From: Nonomuraea rubra
GTDB lineage: Bacteria > Actinomycetota > Actinomycetes > Streptosporangiales > Streptosporangiaceae
Length of the DNA: 64,000 bases
Reading direction: 5' to 3'
Assembly (NCBI RefSeq): GCF_014207985.1
Contig: NZ_JACHMI010000001.1
Span: 11,515,001 to 11,579,000 of the forward strand
Made by a program: the position numbers and the translations under genes. Shown piece after piece: positions 17,137 through 29,036 of the stretch. The stretch's first letter is position 1; every line of letters begins with the position of its first letter. The notes beneath the pieces are model-generated. The model was not told the origin of the DNA and ran no database searches. It saw only the letters and a program-made list of their open reading frames with translations.

Positions 17137-17754
17137 ATGGTTAAGGACGGCAACAATGGGGCGGCCGAGTTCCTTCCCGACCGTCTCGATCTTGACGCGC
17201 TCCGGAGCGCCGCGGCCTGCTGCGAGGGCTGCGACCTGTACAGGAACGCCACGCAGACGGTGTTCGGCGAGGGGCCGAAGCAGGCGAGGTTCATGCTGGT
17301 CGGCGAGCAGCCGGGGGATCAGGAGGACCGGCAGGGGCACCCGTTCGTGGGCCCGGCGGGGCGCATTCTGGACAGAGGGCTGCAGGAGGCGGGAATCGAG
17401 CGGGACGACGTCTACCTCACCAACGCCGTCAAACACTTCTCTTTCACGCCACGGGGCAAGAGGCGGATCCATCAGAAACCCACGGCGGCCGAGATCGACG
17501 CCTGTCAGCCATGGCTCAACGCCGAGCTGGCCGTGGTGCGGCCCGAGGTGGTCGTGGTGCTCGGCGCGACGGCGGCGCGGTCGCTGCTGGGGCGGGCGTT
17601 CAAGGTGACGCAGCACCGCGGCGAGCCGGTGCCGCTCGGCGAGTCGCTGGCGGTGGCCACGATCCATCCGTCGGCCGTGCTGCGCGCGCCCGACAGGGAC
17701 GTGGCGTACGCGGGCTTCCTCGCCGACCTCCAGGCAGCGGCGCGGGTCGCCTGA
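17137..17754 (+). CDS. UdgX-type uracil-DNA glycosylase
   Basis: 205 residues of the Fe-S uracil-DNA glycosylase superfamily. Motif A is GEQPGDQEDR (56-65), and Cys residues for the 4Fe-4S cluster begin CCEGC (29-33). The loop RGKRRIHQKP (106-115) places a His at 112. That loop defines UdgX, which attaches covalently to uracil-containing DNA through this His, as known from the mycobacterial enzyme. Motif B-like HPSAVLRAP is near the end. GGGAGAA eight to nine bases upstream favours ATG 17137. Confidence 0.9.
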   Translation: MVKDGNNGAAEFLPDRLDLDALRSAAACCEGCDLYRNATQTVFGEGPKQARFMLVGEQPGDQEDRQGHPFVGPAGRILDRGLQEAGIERDDVYLTNAVKHFSFTPRGKRRIHQKPTAAEIDACQPWLNAELAVVRPEVVVVLGATAARSLLGRAFKVTQHRGEPVPLGESLAVATIHPSAVLRAPDRDVAYAGFLADLQAAARVA

Positions 17755-17757
17755 ACG

Positions 17758-19032
17758 TCAGGCGGGAGACTTGCCCTTCGACGGGACCACGGCGGACGAG
17801 CCGGCGCGGTAGTTGCGGAACCCGGCGACCGACAGCCCGACGATCAGCACGGTGACGGCGCAGGCCAGGCCGCCGCCCACCCACGCCCCGGTGAGCCCGA
17901 AGGCCGTGGCCGTGGCGCCGGCCCGCAGGTCGCCCAGGCGCGGCCCGCCTGCCACGACCACCATGAACGCCCCCTGCAACCGCCCCCGCATCTCGTCCGG
18001 CGCGTAGAGCTGCAGGATCGACTGCCGCCACACCGAGGAGATCACGTCCGCCACCCCGCCGACGGCCATGAACAGCACGAGCAGCCACAGGTCGTGGACG
18101 AGCCCGGCGGCGGCCACGGCCAGCCCCCAGACGGCGATGACGACCGTCAGCGCCATCCCCTGCCGCTTGACCCTCCCCACCCAGCCGGAGAACAGCGCCC
18201 CGGCGACGGAGCCGATGGCCATGGCGGAGTTCATCCAGCCCAGCGCGATCAGGTCCCCGCCGAAGCGCACGGCGGTCAGCTCGGGGAAGAGCGCCCGCGG
18301 CAGGGCGAACACCATCGCGATGATGTCCACGACGAACGACATCAGCAGCACCGGGGTCCTGACGATGAAGCTGAGCCCGTCCAGGACGGACCTGGCACCC
18401 GGACGTTGCACCTCACCCAGCGGAGGCAGTGAGGGCAGCCTGAGCGCCGCGTAGAGGTTGGCGCTGAACAGGACGGCGTCCACCGCGTACGCCCAGGCGA
18501 ACCCGCCGGACGACATCGCCACCCCGCCGACCATCGGGCCGAGTACCGCGCCCATGCTGTAGACGAGCGAGTTGAGCGCGTTCGCCGCGGGCACCAGCTC
18601 CGCGTCGAGGATCCTGGGGATGATCGCGCCCCGGGTCGGGCCGGTGATGGCGAAGCCGGTGGAGTTCAGCGCGACCGCGAGGAAGATCAGGTAGACGTTG
18701 TTCAGCCCGAGCAGCGCCTGGACGAGGATGAAGAGTGTGGCGGCCCAGGCGATCAGGGAGCCGGCGATGAGCAGCTTGCGCCGGTCGACGGCGTCGGCGA
18801 CGGCCCCGCCCCACAGGCCGAAGACGATCAGCGGGATCAGGTTGGCGATGCCGATCAGGCCGACGTAGAACGACGACTGCGTGATCACGTAGACCTGCTG
18901 CCCGACCGCCACGACGGTCACGCCGACGCCGACGTGTGACACTGCCTGGCCCAGCCAGATCCGCCGGTACGCGGGAACGCCCAGCGGCCGGGTGTCTACG
19001 AGATGACGCTTGACCAGATCCCCGAATGCCAC
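17758..19032 (-). CDS. MFS transporter
   Basis: 424 residues with about 12 predicted membrane helices. It has the MFS loop motif LWGGAVADAVDRRKLL between helices 2 and 3. The nearest recognisable group is the enterobactin/macrolide exporter-like MFS (MFS_3), so it is probably an efflux pump; the substrate is unclear. The GTG start lies 10 bases after the pdxH stop on the same strand, implying co-transcription. Confidence 0.88.
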   Translation of the reverse strand: MAFGDLVKRHLVDTRPLGVPAYRRIWLGQAVSHVGVGVTVVAVGQQVYVITQSSFYVGLIGIANLIPLIVFGLWGGAVADAVDRRKLLIAGSLIAWAATLFILVQALLGLNNVYLIFLAVALNSTGFAITGPTRGAIIPRILDAELVPAANALNSLVYSMGAVLGPMVGGVAMSSGGFAWAYAVDAVLFSANLYAALRLPSLPPLGEVQRPGARSVLDGLSFIVRTPVLLMSFVVDIIAMVFALPRALFPELTAVRFGGDLIALGWMNSAMAIGSVAGALFSGWVGRVKRQGMALTVVIAVWGLAVAAAGLVHDLWLLVLFMAVGGVADVISSVWRQSILQLYAPDEMRGRLQGAFMVVVAGGPRLGDLRAGATATAFGLTGAWVGGGLACAVTVLIVGLSVAGFRNYRAGSSAVVPSKGKSPA

Positions 19033-19042
19033 TTAACGAACA

Positions 19043-19738
19043 TTAAGGGGCAAGTCTCTCCAGAACCCACCCGGGTCGCGTCCGCCGGTAGCGCAGCCGA
19101 TCGTGCAACCGGTCGAGCTGTCCCTGCCAGAACTCCACCTCGATCGGGGCGACCCGGAAGCCGCCCCAGAAGTCGGGCACCGGCGGATCCTCCGGCCAGC
19201 GGGCCGCGAGCTCCTCGTACCGGGCGTCCAGCTCCTCCCTGGAACGCACGACCGCCGACTGCCGCGAGGCCCAGGCGCCGATGCGCGAGCCGTACGGGCG
19301 CGAGTCGAAGTACTCGGCCGACTCCGCGTGGGAGATCCTCGTCACAGTGCCCTCGATGCGCACCTGGCGGCGTACCGGGTGCCAGGGGAACAGCAGGGAG
19401 GCGCGCGGGTTCTCGGCCAGGTCGCGGCCCTTGCGCGACTCGTAGTTGGTGTAGAAGACGAATCCGCGTTCGTCGTAGCCCTTGAGCAGGACCGTCCTGG
19501 CGCTCGGGCGGCCGCCGGCGGAGGCGGTGGCCAGGACCATGGCGTTGGGTTCCGGCAGGCCGGCGTCGAGCGCGTCCTGGAACCAGGTGGTGAACTGCGC
19601 GATGGGGTCGGACGCGAGGTCTGATTCGAGCAACGGCTCGCCCTCGTACGTACGGCGAAGCCCCGCCAGCGTGGGCGGGCGCGGGGTGGCATCCACGAGA
19701 CGATATTCTTGCGCGCTTGCGTGGTAGATCCCATGCAC
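19043..19738 (-). CDS. pdxH: Pyridoxamine 5'-phosphate oxidase
   Basis: 231 residues. FMN enzyme oxidising pyridoxamine/pyridoxine 5'-phosphate to pyridoxal 5'-phosphate. Typical segments are [19 protein letters not shown] (FMN site), [34 protein letters not shown] and the C-terminal [10 protein letters not shown]. Full length for the family. GGAG six to seven bases before the ATG supports the start. It heads a two-gene unit with the MFS exporter and is divergent from citrate synthase. Confidence 0.95.
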   Translation of the reverse strand: MHGIYHASAQEYRLVDATPRPPTLAGLRRTYEGEPLLESDLASDPIAQFTTWFQDALDAGLPEPNAMVLATASAGGRPSARTVLLKGYDERGFVFYTNYESRKGRDLAENPRASLLFPWHPVRRQVRIEGTVTRISHAESAEYFDSRPYGSRIGAWASRQSAVVRSREELDARYEELAARWPEDPPVPDFWGGFRVAPIEVEFWQGQLDRLHDRLRYRRTRPGWVLERLAP

Positions 19739-19878
19739 CGCTCCCGACCAGCGGGTTTGCCGGAACGGCGGGTCCCGAGACCGAGCATGAGCTGGGAGGG
19801 GGTTAAATTGACCCGCCGGTATCTCGACATCAAGGCATCGCGTTGCCGAAACATGGCAAGAAAGGGAGGCGGCCGAGT

Positions 19879-20985
19879 ATGTCCGACTTCAAACCCGGGC
19901 TCGAAGGCGTCGTAGCTTTCGAGACCGAGATCGCGGAACCGGACAAAGAAGGGGGCGCCCTTCGATACCGGGGCGTCGACATCGAAGAGCTGGTCGGCCG
20001 TGTCCCGTTCGGGCACGTTTGGGGCCTGCTGGTCGACAATCAGTTCCAGCCGGGCCTGCCCCCGGCGGAGCCGTACCCCATTCCTGTCCACTCCGGTGAC
20101 ATCCGTGTAGACGTGCAGAGCGCGCTGGCGATGCTGGCCCCTGCCTACGGCTTCAAGCCCCTGCTCGACATCAGCGACGAGGAGGCCCGTGACCAGCTCG
20201 CCCGCGCCTCCGTCATGGCCCTGTCGTTCGTGGCGCAGTCCGCGCGCGGCCTCGGCCTGCCGATGGTGCCGCAGAGCAAGGTCGACGAGGCCAAGACCAT
20301 CGTCGAGCGTTTCATGATCCGCTGGCGCGGTGAGCCTGATCCCAAGCACGTCAAGGCCATCGACGCCTACTGGACCTCGGCGGCCGAGCACGGCATGAAC
20401 GCCTCGACGTTCACCGCCCGCGTCATCGCCTCCACCGGCGCCGACGTGGCCGCCGCGCTCTCCGGCGCCGTCGGCGCCATGTCCGGCCCGCTGCACGGCG
20501 GCGCTCCGGCGCGCGTCCTGCACATGATCGAGGGCGTCGAGCAGCTCGGCGACGCCAAGAAGTACGTCCAGAGCGAGCTCGACAAGGGCAACCGTCTCAT
20601 GGGCTTCGGCCATCGCGTCTACCGCGCCGAGGACCCGCGCGCCCGCGTGCTGCGCCGTACGGCCAAGGAGCTCGACGCGCCCCGCTACGAGGTCGCCGCG
20701 GCGCTGGAGCAGGCCGCGCTGGAGGAGCTGCACGCCCGCAAGCCGGACCGCGTGCTGGCCACGAACGTGGAGTACTGGGCCGCCGTGGTGCTGGACTTCG
20801 CCGAGGTGCCCTCCCACATGTTCACCTCGATGTTCACCTGCGCGCGTACGGCCGGCTGGGCCGCGCACATCCTGGAGCAGAAGCGCACGGGCAGGCTGGT
20901 CCGCCCGAGTGCCACCTACACCGGTCCCACCTCGCGCCCGCTCAGCGAGCTCGAGGGCGCCGACGAGGTCGTCGGCAAGTACTGA
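19879..20985 (+). CDS. Citrate synthase 2
   Basis: 368 residues, the length of the shorter citrate synthase 2 (CitA-like) group. Catalytic residues are the His in [10 protein letters not shown], the His in [10 protein letters not shown] and the Asp in VVLDFAEVP. It condenses oxaloacetate and acetyl-CoA. GGGAGG lies nine bases before ATG 19879, and the family N-terminus ([19 protein letters not shown]) starts there. A strong hairpin follows the stop. Confidence 0.95.
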   Translation: MSDFKPGLEGVVAFETEIAEPDKEGGALRYRGVDIEELVGRVPFGHVWGLLVDNQFQPGLPPAEPYPIPVHSGDIRVDVQSALAMLAPAYGFKPLLDISDEEARDQLARASVMALSFVAQSARGLGLPMVPQSKVDEAKTIVERFMIRWRGEPDPKHVKAIDAYWTSAAEHGMNASTFTARVIASTGADVAAALSGAVGAMSGPLHGGAPARVLHMIEGVEQLGDAKKYVQSELDKGNRLMGFGHRVYRAEDPRARVLRRTAKELDAPRYEVAAALEQAALEELHARKPDRVLATNVEYWAAVVLDFAEVPSHMFTSMFTCARTAGWAAHILEQKRTGRLVRPSATYTGPTSRPLSELEGADEVVGKY

Positions 20986-20996
20986 TTTCGTGGCGC

Positions 20997-21040
20997 GGCT
21001 ACCGCGCGGCCCTGGACCAGGAAGGGCCGCCGCGGTAGCC
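20997..21040 (+). terminator. Hairpin terminator after citrate synthase
   Basis: A 17-18 base GC-rich stem, GGCTACCGCG..GGCCCT with AGGGCC..CGCGGTAGCC, has one bulge and a nine-base loop. It lies just after the citrate synthase stop. There is no long T-run, as is common in high-GC actinobacteria. Confidence 0.7.
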
Positions 21041-22719
21041 GTTTCGCGTTCCCGGGGACGAAAGACCCTAGGGGAAAGTGGTTCCTTGACCGCCTCCTGT
21101 CAGAGGCTCAGCCTGGCGGCAGGCACCCTCGGCCCTCCCACGAGCAGGTATGACGTTCTGCGCGCGCCTGCCCTCCTCCGGTGTGAGGGTCAGTAAGGAG
21201 CACGTCATGGAGCCCACATCCGGCTTAACCAGGCGCGGCTTCCTCACCGGCGTAGGCGCCGGAGCCGCCGCACTGACGCTCACCCCCGCAGAGGCACTCG
21301 CCAAGGTCGTCACGGCACGCGCGGGAGGCCTGGCGACCTCCCCCGACCGGTTCGGCCGCATCTTCACGCTGGGCGCGTTCGCCGACCTCAACGCGCCCAG
21401 CCTGAGGACCGCGCTGATGGAGATGGGCCGTCCCGGCGGCCTGATCGACGCCAGGGACCCGCTGCAGGAAGGCCCGATCCGGCTGATCACCAACCCCGAG
21501 CTGAGCCCGAACAACCTCGACAACGCCACGCACACGGCCGGCACGACGTTCTTCGGCCAGTTCATCGACCACGACATGACCTTCGACGAGGGCTCGCCCC
21601 TCGGCGTGCCGACCGCGCCCGAGCAGTCGCCCAACACCAGGACCCCCGGCTTCGACCTCGACAGCGTCTACGGCGGCGGCCCGGCGGCCACCCCCCAGTA
21701 CTACGACCCCGCCGACACCGCCAAGTTCCGGCTGGAGAGCGGCGGCCGGTTCGAGGACCTGCCGCGCAGGGCGAACCGTACGGCGATCATCCCCGACCCC
21801 CGCAACGACGAGAACCTGATGATCAGCGGGATGCACGCCGCGTTCCTGCTGTTCCACAACCGGGTCGTGGACCACCTGCGCGCCCAGGGGCAGCAGGGCA
21901 ACGTGTTCGAGGCGGCCAGGCAGCAGGTCAGGTGGCACTACCAGTGGCTGGTGCTCAGGGAGTTCCTGCCGCAGATCGTCGGCCAGGGCGTCGTCGACGA
22001 CCTCCTCGCGAACGGGCGGCGCTTCTACCGTCCGGTGGCCGGGCAGCAGTTCATCCCGGTCGAGTTCCAGGGCGCGGCCTACCGGTTCGGGCACAGCATG
22101 GTCAGGCCGTCGTACCGGGCGAACCTGGCGGGCAACCCCGACGGCACCGCCTTCTTCGGCTTCATCTTCGACCCCGCGGGACAGGGCCAGGCCGACCCGG
22201 TGGACCTGCGCGGCGGGGCCAGAGCGGCCAGGCGGTTCATCGGCTGGCAGACGTTCTTCGACTTCGGCGACGGCGAGGTGCGGCCGAACAAGCGCATCGA
22301 CACCAGGGTCTCCACCCCGCTGTTCAACCTGCCGCTGGCCGCGATCCCGTCCGCGGACCCGCCGACCTCGCTGGCGCAGCGCAACCTGCTGCGGCACATC
22401 ACCTGGTCGCTGCCGTCCGGGCAGAACATCGCGCGGGCCGTCGGCGTGCAGTCCCTGGAGGCGCAGCACTTCCCCGAGCTGCAGGCGATCGGGCACGGGC
22501 TGCCCTCCAGCACCCCGCTCTGGTACTACGTGCTCAAGGAGGCCGAGGTGCTGGGCGGCGGCCTCAGGCTGGCCGGGGTGGGGGCACGGATCGTGGGCGA
22601 GGTCTTCGTCGGGCTGCTGCAGCTCGATCCGGCCTCGTTCCTGCGCACCAACCCGTCCTGGCGGCCCACGCTGCCTCGGCGCTCCGGCCCGGCGGGCGAC
22701 TTCAGGATGGTGGACCTGC

Positions 22720-24869
<2,150 letters not shown>

Positions 24870-24886
24870 TCAGCCTCCGGACCGTC

Positions 24887-24916
24887 GAGGAGGAGGGCGA
24901 TCGCGCCCTCCTCCTC
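24887..24916 (+). terminator. Terminator after serC
   Basis: Perfect 13-bp stem GAGGAGGAGGGCG / CGCCCTCCTCCTC with loop ATCG, 18 bases after the serC stop. It is followed by a weak T-containing stretch. Confidence 0.8.
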
Positions 24917-24950
24917 CTTGTCGTTGCGCCCCTACGAGTAGGAACCCTTC

Positions 24951-25523
24951 TTGCCCGCCAATCCCCCATCCGCCCGGCCGAAGAGCCTGGGCTACCTGAT
25001 GTTCGCCAGCCGCTGGCTCCAGGTCCCGCTCTACCTGGGTCTCATCGTCGCCCAGGCCGTGTACGTCTACCAGTTCGCGCTGGAGCTGTGGCACCTGATC
25101 GAGACCGTGTTCCTGCACGGTGACGCCCCGGTCGCGGGGGCGCCGTCGCCCGAGGTCGTGGTCATGCTCACGGTGCTGGCCCTCATCGACGTGGTGATGA
25201 TCTCGAACCTGCTGATCATGGTGATCATCGGGGGCTACGAGACGTTCGTCTCGCGCATCGACCTCAACGACCACCCCGACGAGCCGGAGTGGCTCTCCCA
25301 CGTCAACGCGAACGTGCTGAAGGTCAAGCTGGCCACGGCCATCATCGGGATCTCGTCGGTGCACCTGCTGCAGACGTTCATCCGGGCGCAGAGCACGCCG
25401 AACGACAAGATCATGTGGCAGACGCTGATCCATCTGGCGTTCGTGGCGTCGGCCGTGGGCCTGGCCTACATCGACCGGTTGCTGGCCACGTCACCGGCCG
25501 AGCACACGCGCTCCCACCTCTAG
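24951..25523 (+). CDS. YqhA/UPF0114 family membrane protein
   Basis: 190 residues with four hydrophobic segments (about 20-45, 65-95, 120-140, 155-172). It contains the UPF0114/TIGR00645 pattern VMISNLLIMVIIGGYETFVSR and HVNANVLKVKLATAIIGISS, cited in parts. Function of the family is unknown. The TTG start has AGGA seven bases upstream. It converges with the SRPBCC gene; the last four bases overlap. Confidence 0.85.
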   Translation: MPANPPSARPKSLGYLMFASRWLQVPLYLGLIVAQAVYVYQFALELWHLIETVFLHGDAPVAGAPSPEVVVMLTVLALIDVVMISNLLIMVIIGGYETFVSRIDLNDHPDEPEWLSHVNANVLKVKLATAIIGISSVHLLQTFIRAQSTPNDKIMWQTLIHLAFVASAVGLAYIDRLLATSPAEHTRSHL

Positions 25524-26803
25524 CGCGCCCGGGAGCGGGGGGCGCCACGCGCGGGGACGGGCTCCTCCTCTTCCTCCTCCTCGTACTCGCCCTCCTCTTC
25601 CGGCTCCTCGTACTCGTCCTCTTCCTCTTCCGGCTCCTCGCCTTCCTCTTCCTCCTCCTCGGGCTCCTCCTCCTCGGGCTCCTTCTCCTCGGGCTCCTCC
25701 TTTTCGTACTCGTCCGCTGCTTCCTCCGGCTGCTCCTCTTCCTCGGCGGCGCGCTCCTCCTCCAGCGCCGTCTCGTGATCCTTGACGACCTCGCCGTCGC
25801 GGATCTCGCCGCGCCAGCCGTCGCCCACGTCGTCGGGATGCAGGAGGAGGTGCGCCATCACGTGCCGCCTGAAGTGCTTGAGCTCCAGCCGTACGCGCCG
25901 CCCCTGGGCGCGCCACAGGTTGCCGGTACGCTCGAACAGCCCCTGCGGGTGGTACTCCAGCGCCACCAGGATGCGGGTGAGGTCGTCGGTGAGCTCGTGG
26001 AAGGTCACCGCGCCGTCGACGAACCCCTTCGGGCCCTCGGACCTCCAGATGATCCGCTGGTCGGGGATCTGCTCGACGATGTGCGCCTTCCAGTTCCTGT
26101 GGGACCAGAAGACCTGGGCCTTCCACATGGAGTCGTTGTCCGACTCCCGCTTGACGTTCTCGACCTTCTTCATGAACGTCGGGAAGTCCTCGAACATGGT
26201 CCACTGGTTGTAGACCAGGCGCCGGGGAGCACCGACGTCGATGGTCTCGACGATGTTGGTGATCTTCCGGTTTCCCTTGTCGCCCTTGCCGGTGAGCTTC
26301 TGCATGAGGCCCTTGAGCCCGCCCTTGAGCCCGCCCTTCAGGCCGCCCTTGATGGCTCCGCTCATCATTCCGCCGCCGATGCCCGGGCTGTCGCCCCCGG
26401 AGCCGGTCACCGCGCCGAGGAGGCTGGATCCCTTGCCACCGGCGTAGTCGGCCAGCCGGCCGGTCAGCCCTTCGAGCTTGTCCTCGGCGCGGGAGAGCGC
26501 CCGGCCTGCCGCGGCGTGCAGCAGGTTCCGCGCCTCCTCCTTGAGCCGGTCGGTGGGCAGGTTCCTGACGATCTCCTGCCCGGCCTCCTTCGCCGCGCCG
26601 GCCACCGCTCGCGTGGTGCCCTTCGCGGCTCCGGCCAGCGTCCCAGTGGCCCCCTTCGCCGCGGGGGCCGCCTGCTCGCCCGTGCTCTTCGCCGCGCCGG
26701 CCAGGCGCCTGCCTGCGCCGGCGGCTTGCCTGGCCGTTCCTGTCCCGGCTCGTCCCGCCGCTCGGGCCACCCTCCTGGCTCGCCCGGCCTCTGTCTCAGC
26801 CAT
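25520..26803 (-). CDS. SRPBCC-domain protein, GvpZ-like, with acidic tail
   Basis: 427 residues. It has a basic Ala/Gly/Lys N-terminal third (repeated KGGLKGGLKGGLKG) and a central SRPBCC/polyketide-cyclase-like domain (about 183-330; ETIDVGAPRRLVYNQWTMFEDFP and HPQGLFERTGN, cited in parts). The C-terminal ~80 residues are almost wholly Glu/Pro/Tyr. This layout resembles the actinomycete gas-vesicle accessory protein GvpZ as I recall it, but no GvpA, F, J, K, L or S gene is nearby. It overlaps the upstream partner by 8 bases. Confidence 0.8.
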   Translation of the reverse strand: MAETEAGRARRVARAAGRAGTGTARQAAGAGRRLAGAAKSTGEQAAPAAKGATGTLAGAAKGTTRAVAGAAKEAGQEIVRNLPTDRLKEEARNLLHAAAGRALSRAEDKLEGLTGRLADYAGGKGSSLLGAVTGSGGDSPGIGGGMMSGAIKGGLKGGLKGGLKGLMQKLTGKGDKGNRKITNIVETIDVGAPRRLVYNQWTMFEDFPTFMKKVENVKRESDNDSMWKAQVFWSHRNWKAHIVEQIPDQRIIWRSEGPKGFVDGAVTFHELTDDLTRILVALEYHPQGLFERTGNLWRAQGRRVRLELKHFRRHVMAHLLLHPDDVGDGWRGEIRDGEVVKDHETALEEERAAEEEEQPEEAADEYEKEEPEEKEPEEEEPEEEEEEGEEPEEEEDEYEEPEEEGEYEEEEEEEPVPARGAPRSRAR

Positions 26804-27416
26804 GCGTGCTCCCCCTCACAGCCCGGCGCGTCCGCCGCAGCATGCGGGGCCGCCGATGGGTCCTCTCGGGTTCTTCCGGCTCCTGAGCCGTCGGTTCCGG
26901 CTCCTCGCCCTCGTCCTCGTACTCGGCGGCGTCCTCGGGTTCGTCCCGTGGCTCGTCCCGTGGCTCGTCCTGCGGCTCGTCCCGTGGCTCGTCCTGCGGC
27001 TCGTCCCGTGGCTCGTCCTGCGGCTCGCCCGCCCCGTTCCGCGCGCGTTCGGACGCGTCCGCCTGCTCCGTGTCGTCGCCGGGCTTCTTCTCCGGCGTCC
27101 GCAGAGCCTCGGCGCGCTCGTGCAGCTTGTCGCTCAGGGAGTCGATCTGCCTGCCGGCCGCGGCGACCGCCGCCGCCTTGCCGACTTCCAGAAGATCTCC
27201 ACGCAGGCGGTCGACGATCGGCGCCACGTCCGCGGAGGAGGTGAGGCTCTTGATCCCCTGCGACAGCAGCCCACCGCCACCGCCACCACCCTTGCCCCCG
27301 CGCGCGCGACCGGCAGCCCCGGCCGCCGCCAGTGCCACGGCCATGCGCAGTTTCTTGCGCCGGCCGAGGAAGTACCCGGCGAGCAGGGCAAGCCCAATGC
27401 GCATCTTGTTCGACAT
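26796..27416 (-). CDS. Membrane-associated partner of the SRPBCC protein, GvpY-like
   Basis: 206 residues beginning MSNKMRIGLALLAGYFLGRRKK. It has a short hydrophobic segment, a Gly-rich linker, a helical segment (VDRLRGDLLEVGKAAA), and a tail with seven EPRDEPQDE-type repeats ending in basic RRPRMLRRTRR. The N-terminus resembles GvpY of Streptomyces gas-vesicle clusters, from memory. It overlaps the downstream SRPBCC gene by 8 bases, so they form one translational unit. Confidence 0.75.
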   Translation of the reverse strand: MSNKMRIGLALLAGYFLGRRKKLRMAVALAAAGAAGRARGGKGGGGGGGLLSQGIKSLTSSADVAPIVDRLRGDLLEVGKAAAVAAAGRQIDSLSDKLHERAEALRTPEKKPGDDTEQADASERARNGAGEPQDEPRDEPQDEPRDEPQDEPRDEPRDEPEDAAEYEDEGEEPEPTAQEPEEPERTHRRPRMLRRTRRAVRGSTHG

Positions 27417-27508
27417 GGTCAGCGCTCCCGTCCTTCAGCAGCTCTGACCGACGCCTGCCCGCGTTCGGGCTAAGGACCCGAGGTAGGGAGAAAGATGGAC
27501 AATTCTTA

Positions 27509-28153
27509 TCAGAACGGGTACTGGGCGGCCGGCTTCACCTCGCGCCGCGGCCTGCGCCGCAGCACCCAGGCGGCCACCACGCCGCCGATGAGCCCGAACA
27601 GGTGCCCCTGCCAGGAGATGCCCTGCTGGTTCGGCAGCAGCCCCGCCAGGATCCCCCAGTACGCGATGCCCACGCCGACCCCGATGACGATGTCGAGCAC
27701 CCTGCGGTCGAACAGCCCGCGGGCCAGGATGAAGCCGAAGTAGCCGAACACCAGCCCGCTCGCCCCGATCGTGACGAACTCCGGGCTGGTCGTCGCCCAG
27801 GTGCCCAGGCCGCCGATGACGATGATCAGCACGGTGGCCCAGAGGAACTTGGGCACGTCCCGCATGCCTGCCAGGAAGCCCAGCACGAGCAGCGGCACCG
27901 AGTTGGCCATCAGGTGCCCGAAGCCGCCGTGCAGGAACGGCGCGAAGAGGATGCCCACCAGGCCGTCGGGATCCCAGCCGACGATGCCGAACTGGTAGTC
28001 GAGCGCGCCGCCGAGGAAGAAGTCGACCCCCTCGACCACCCACATGACCGCGACCATGCCGACCACGAGGATCAGCGCGCTGAGCGCGCCGGAGAGGAGC
28101 GCTCCGGCCCCGCGCTTGGCCGACTCGAACCTGGAACCCGAATAGTCGCTCAT
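27509..28153 (-). CDS. Rhomboid family intramembrane serine protease
   Basis: 214 residues with about six membrane helices. The catalytic dyad is Ser132 in GASGLVFGY and His184 in WQGHLFGLIGG. The HGGFGHLMAN motif (His80, Asn84) supports the oxyanion site. It cleaves membrane-spanning segments; the substrate is unknown. It is preceded by a terminator of the fatty-acid operon, so it is probably transcribed separately. Confidence 0.92.
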   Translation of the reverse strand: MSDYSGSRFESAKRGAGALLSGALSALILVVGMVAVMWVVEGVDFFLGGALDYQFGIVGWDPDGLVGILFAPFLHGGFGHLMANSVPLLVLGFLAGMRDVPKFLWATVLIIVIGGLGTWATTSPEFVTIGASGLVFGYFGFILARGLFDRRVLDIVIGVGVGIAYWGILAGLLPNQQGISWQGHLFGLIGGVVAAWVLRRRPRREVKPAAQYPF

Positions 28154-28224
28154 GCGCTCTCCCGGTAACTTGTCTCCTCTCTCTTTACCGTATCCAGGCA
28201 GAGCTATGCGCGCGCTAAAGGAGA

Positions 28225-28256
28225 CCCCTCCCGTTCCATGAGGAAGACGGGAGGGG
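28225..28256 (-). terminator. Terminator after enoyl-CoA hydratase
   Basis: A perfect 10-bp stem, CCCCTCCCGT / ACGGGAGGGG, with a 12-base loop lies six bases beyond the enoyl-CoA hydratase stop on the minus strand. It is followed there by TCTCCTTTAG. Confidence 0.75.
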
Positions 28257-28261
28257 GACGG

Positions 28262-29026
28262 TCATTCGCCCTTCCACTGGGGCGCGCGCTTCTCGGCGAA
28301 AGCGGCGGCGCCCTCCATGGCGTCCTTCGAACCGAAGACCGGGTTGATGATCGCGCCCTGCTTCTCGAACATCTCCTCCAGCGACCAGTCCTGCGACTCG
28401 ATGACCACCTTCTTGGTCGCGGCGAGCGCCAGCGGGGCGTTGGCGGCGATCTTCCTGGCCAGCTCCAGGGCGCCCTCCAGGGCCGCGCCCGGCTCGGTGA
28501 TCCGGTTGACCAGGCCGAGCTCGTACAGGCGGGCGGCCTCGTAGTGGTCGCCGGTCAGCGCCATCTCCATGGCCACGTGGTACGGGATCCGCCGCGGCAG
28601 CCGCATGATCCCGCCCGCGCCCGCCACCAGGCCGCGCTTGGGCTCCGGCAGGCCGAACTTCGACGCCGACGAGGCCACGATGACGTCGCAGGCCAGCGCC
28701 AGCTCGAACCCGCCCGCCAGCGCGTACCCCTCGACGGCTGCCACCAGCGGCTTCTTCGGCGGCGCCTCGGTCAGCCCGCCGAACCCGCGGCCCTTGACCA
28801 CCGGGAAGTCCCCGGACAGGAACCCCTTGAGGTCCATGCCCGCGGAGAACGTGCCGCCGGCGCCGGTCAGAACATAGGCGGAGATGTCGGGACGGGCGTC
28901 CAGCGTGTCCAGCGCCTCGGCGACGCCCCTCGCCACGGCCCCGTTGATGGCGTTGCGCGCCTGGGGGCGGTTGATGGTGAGGATCGCCACATGGCCGGAC
29001 TCTTCGACGAGCACTTCGTCAGACAC
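28262..29026 (-). CDS. Enoyl-CoA hydratase/isomerase family protein
   Basis: 254 residues of the crotonase fold. The oxyanion-hole segments are GTFSAGMDLKG and YALAGGFELALACD. A Glu is present in FGLPEPKRGL, a usual catalytic position for hydratases. It hydrates enoyl-CoA in beta-oxidation. It lies 10 bases downstream of an SDR that could do the next step, and together they suggest a small acyl-CoA degradation operon. GTG start with GGCAGG upstream. Confidence 0.9.
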   Translation of the reverse strand: MSDEVLVEESGHVAILTINRPQARNAINGAVARGVAEALDTLDARPDISAYVLTGAGGTFSAGMDLKGFLSGDFPVVKGRGFGGLTEAPPKKPLVAAVEGYALAGGFELALACDVIVASSASKFGLPEPKRGLVAGAGGIMRLPRRIPYHVAMEMALTGDHYEAARLYELGLVNRITEPGAALEGALELARKIAANAPLALAATKKVVIESQDWSLEEMFEKQGAIINPVFGSKDAMEGAAAFAEKRAPQWKGE

Positions 29027-29036
29027 GGGACCTGCC

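Noticed and set aside
19032..19047. Inverted repeat CTTAA-N6-TTAAG between pdxH and the MFS gene
   Set aside because: It lies at the overlap of the pdxH stop codon and the MFS start in an apparent operon, so an operator is unlikely.
25560..25760. CTC/TTC-rich microsatellite-like stretch
   Set aside because: It is the reverse strand of the Glu-rich C-terminal tail of the SRPBCC gene.
26930..27030. Direct repeats of about 24 bases (CTCGTCC..GGCTCGTC)
   Set aside because: These are the coding repeats of the EPRDEPQDE tail in the small partner gene.
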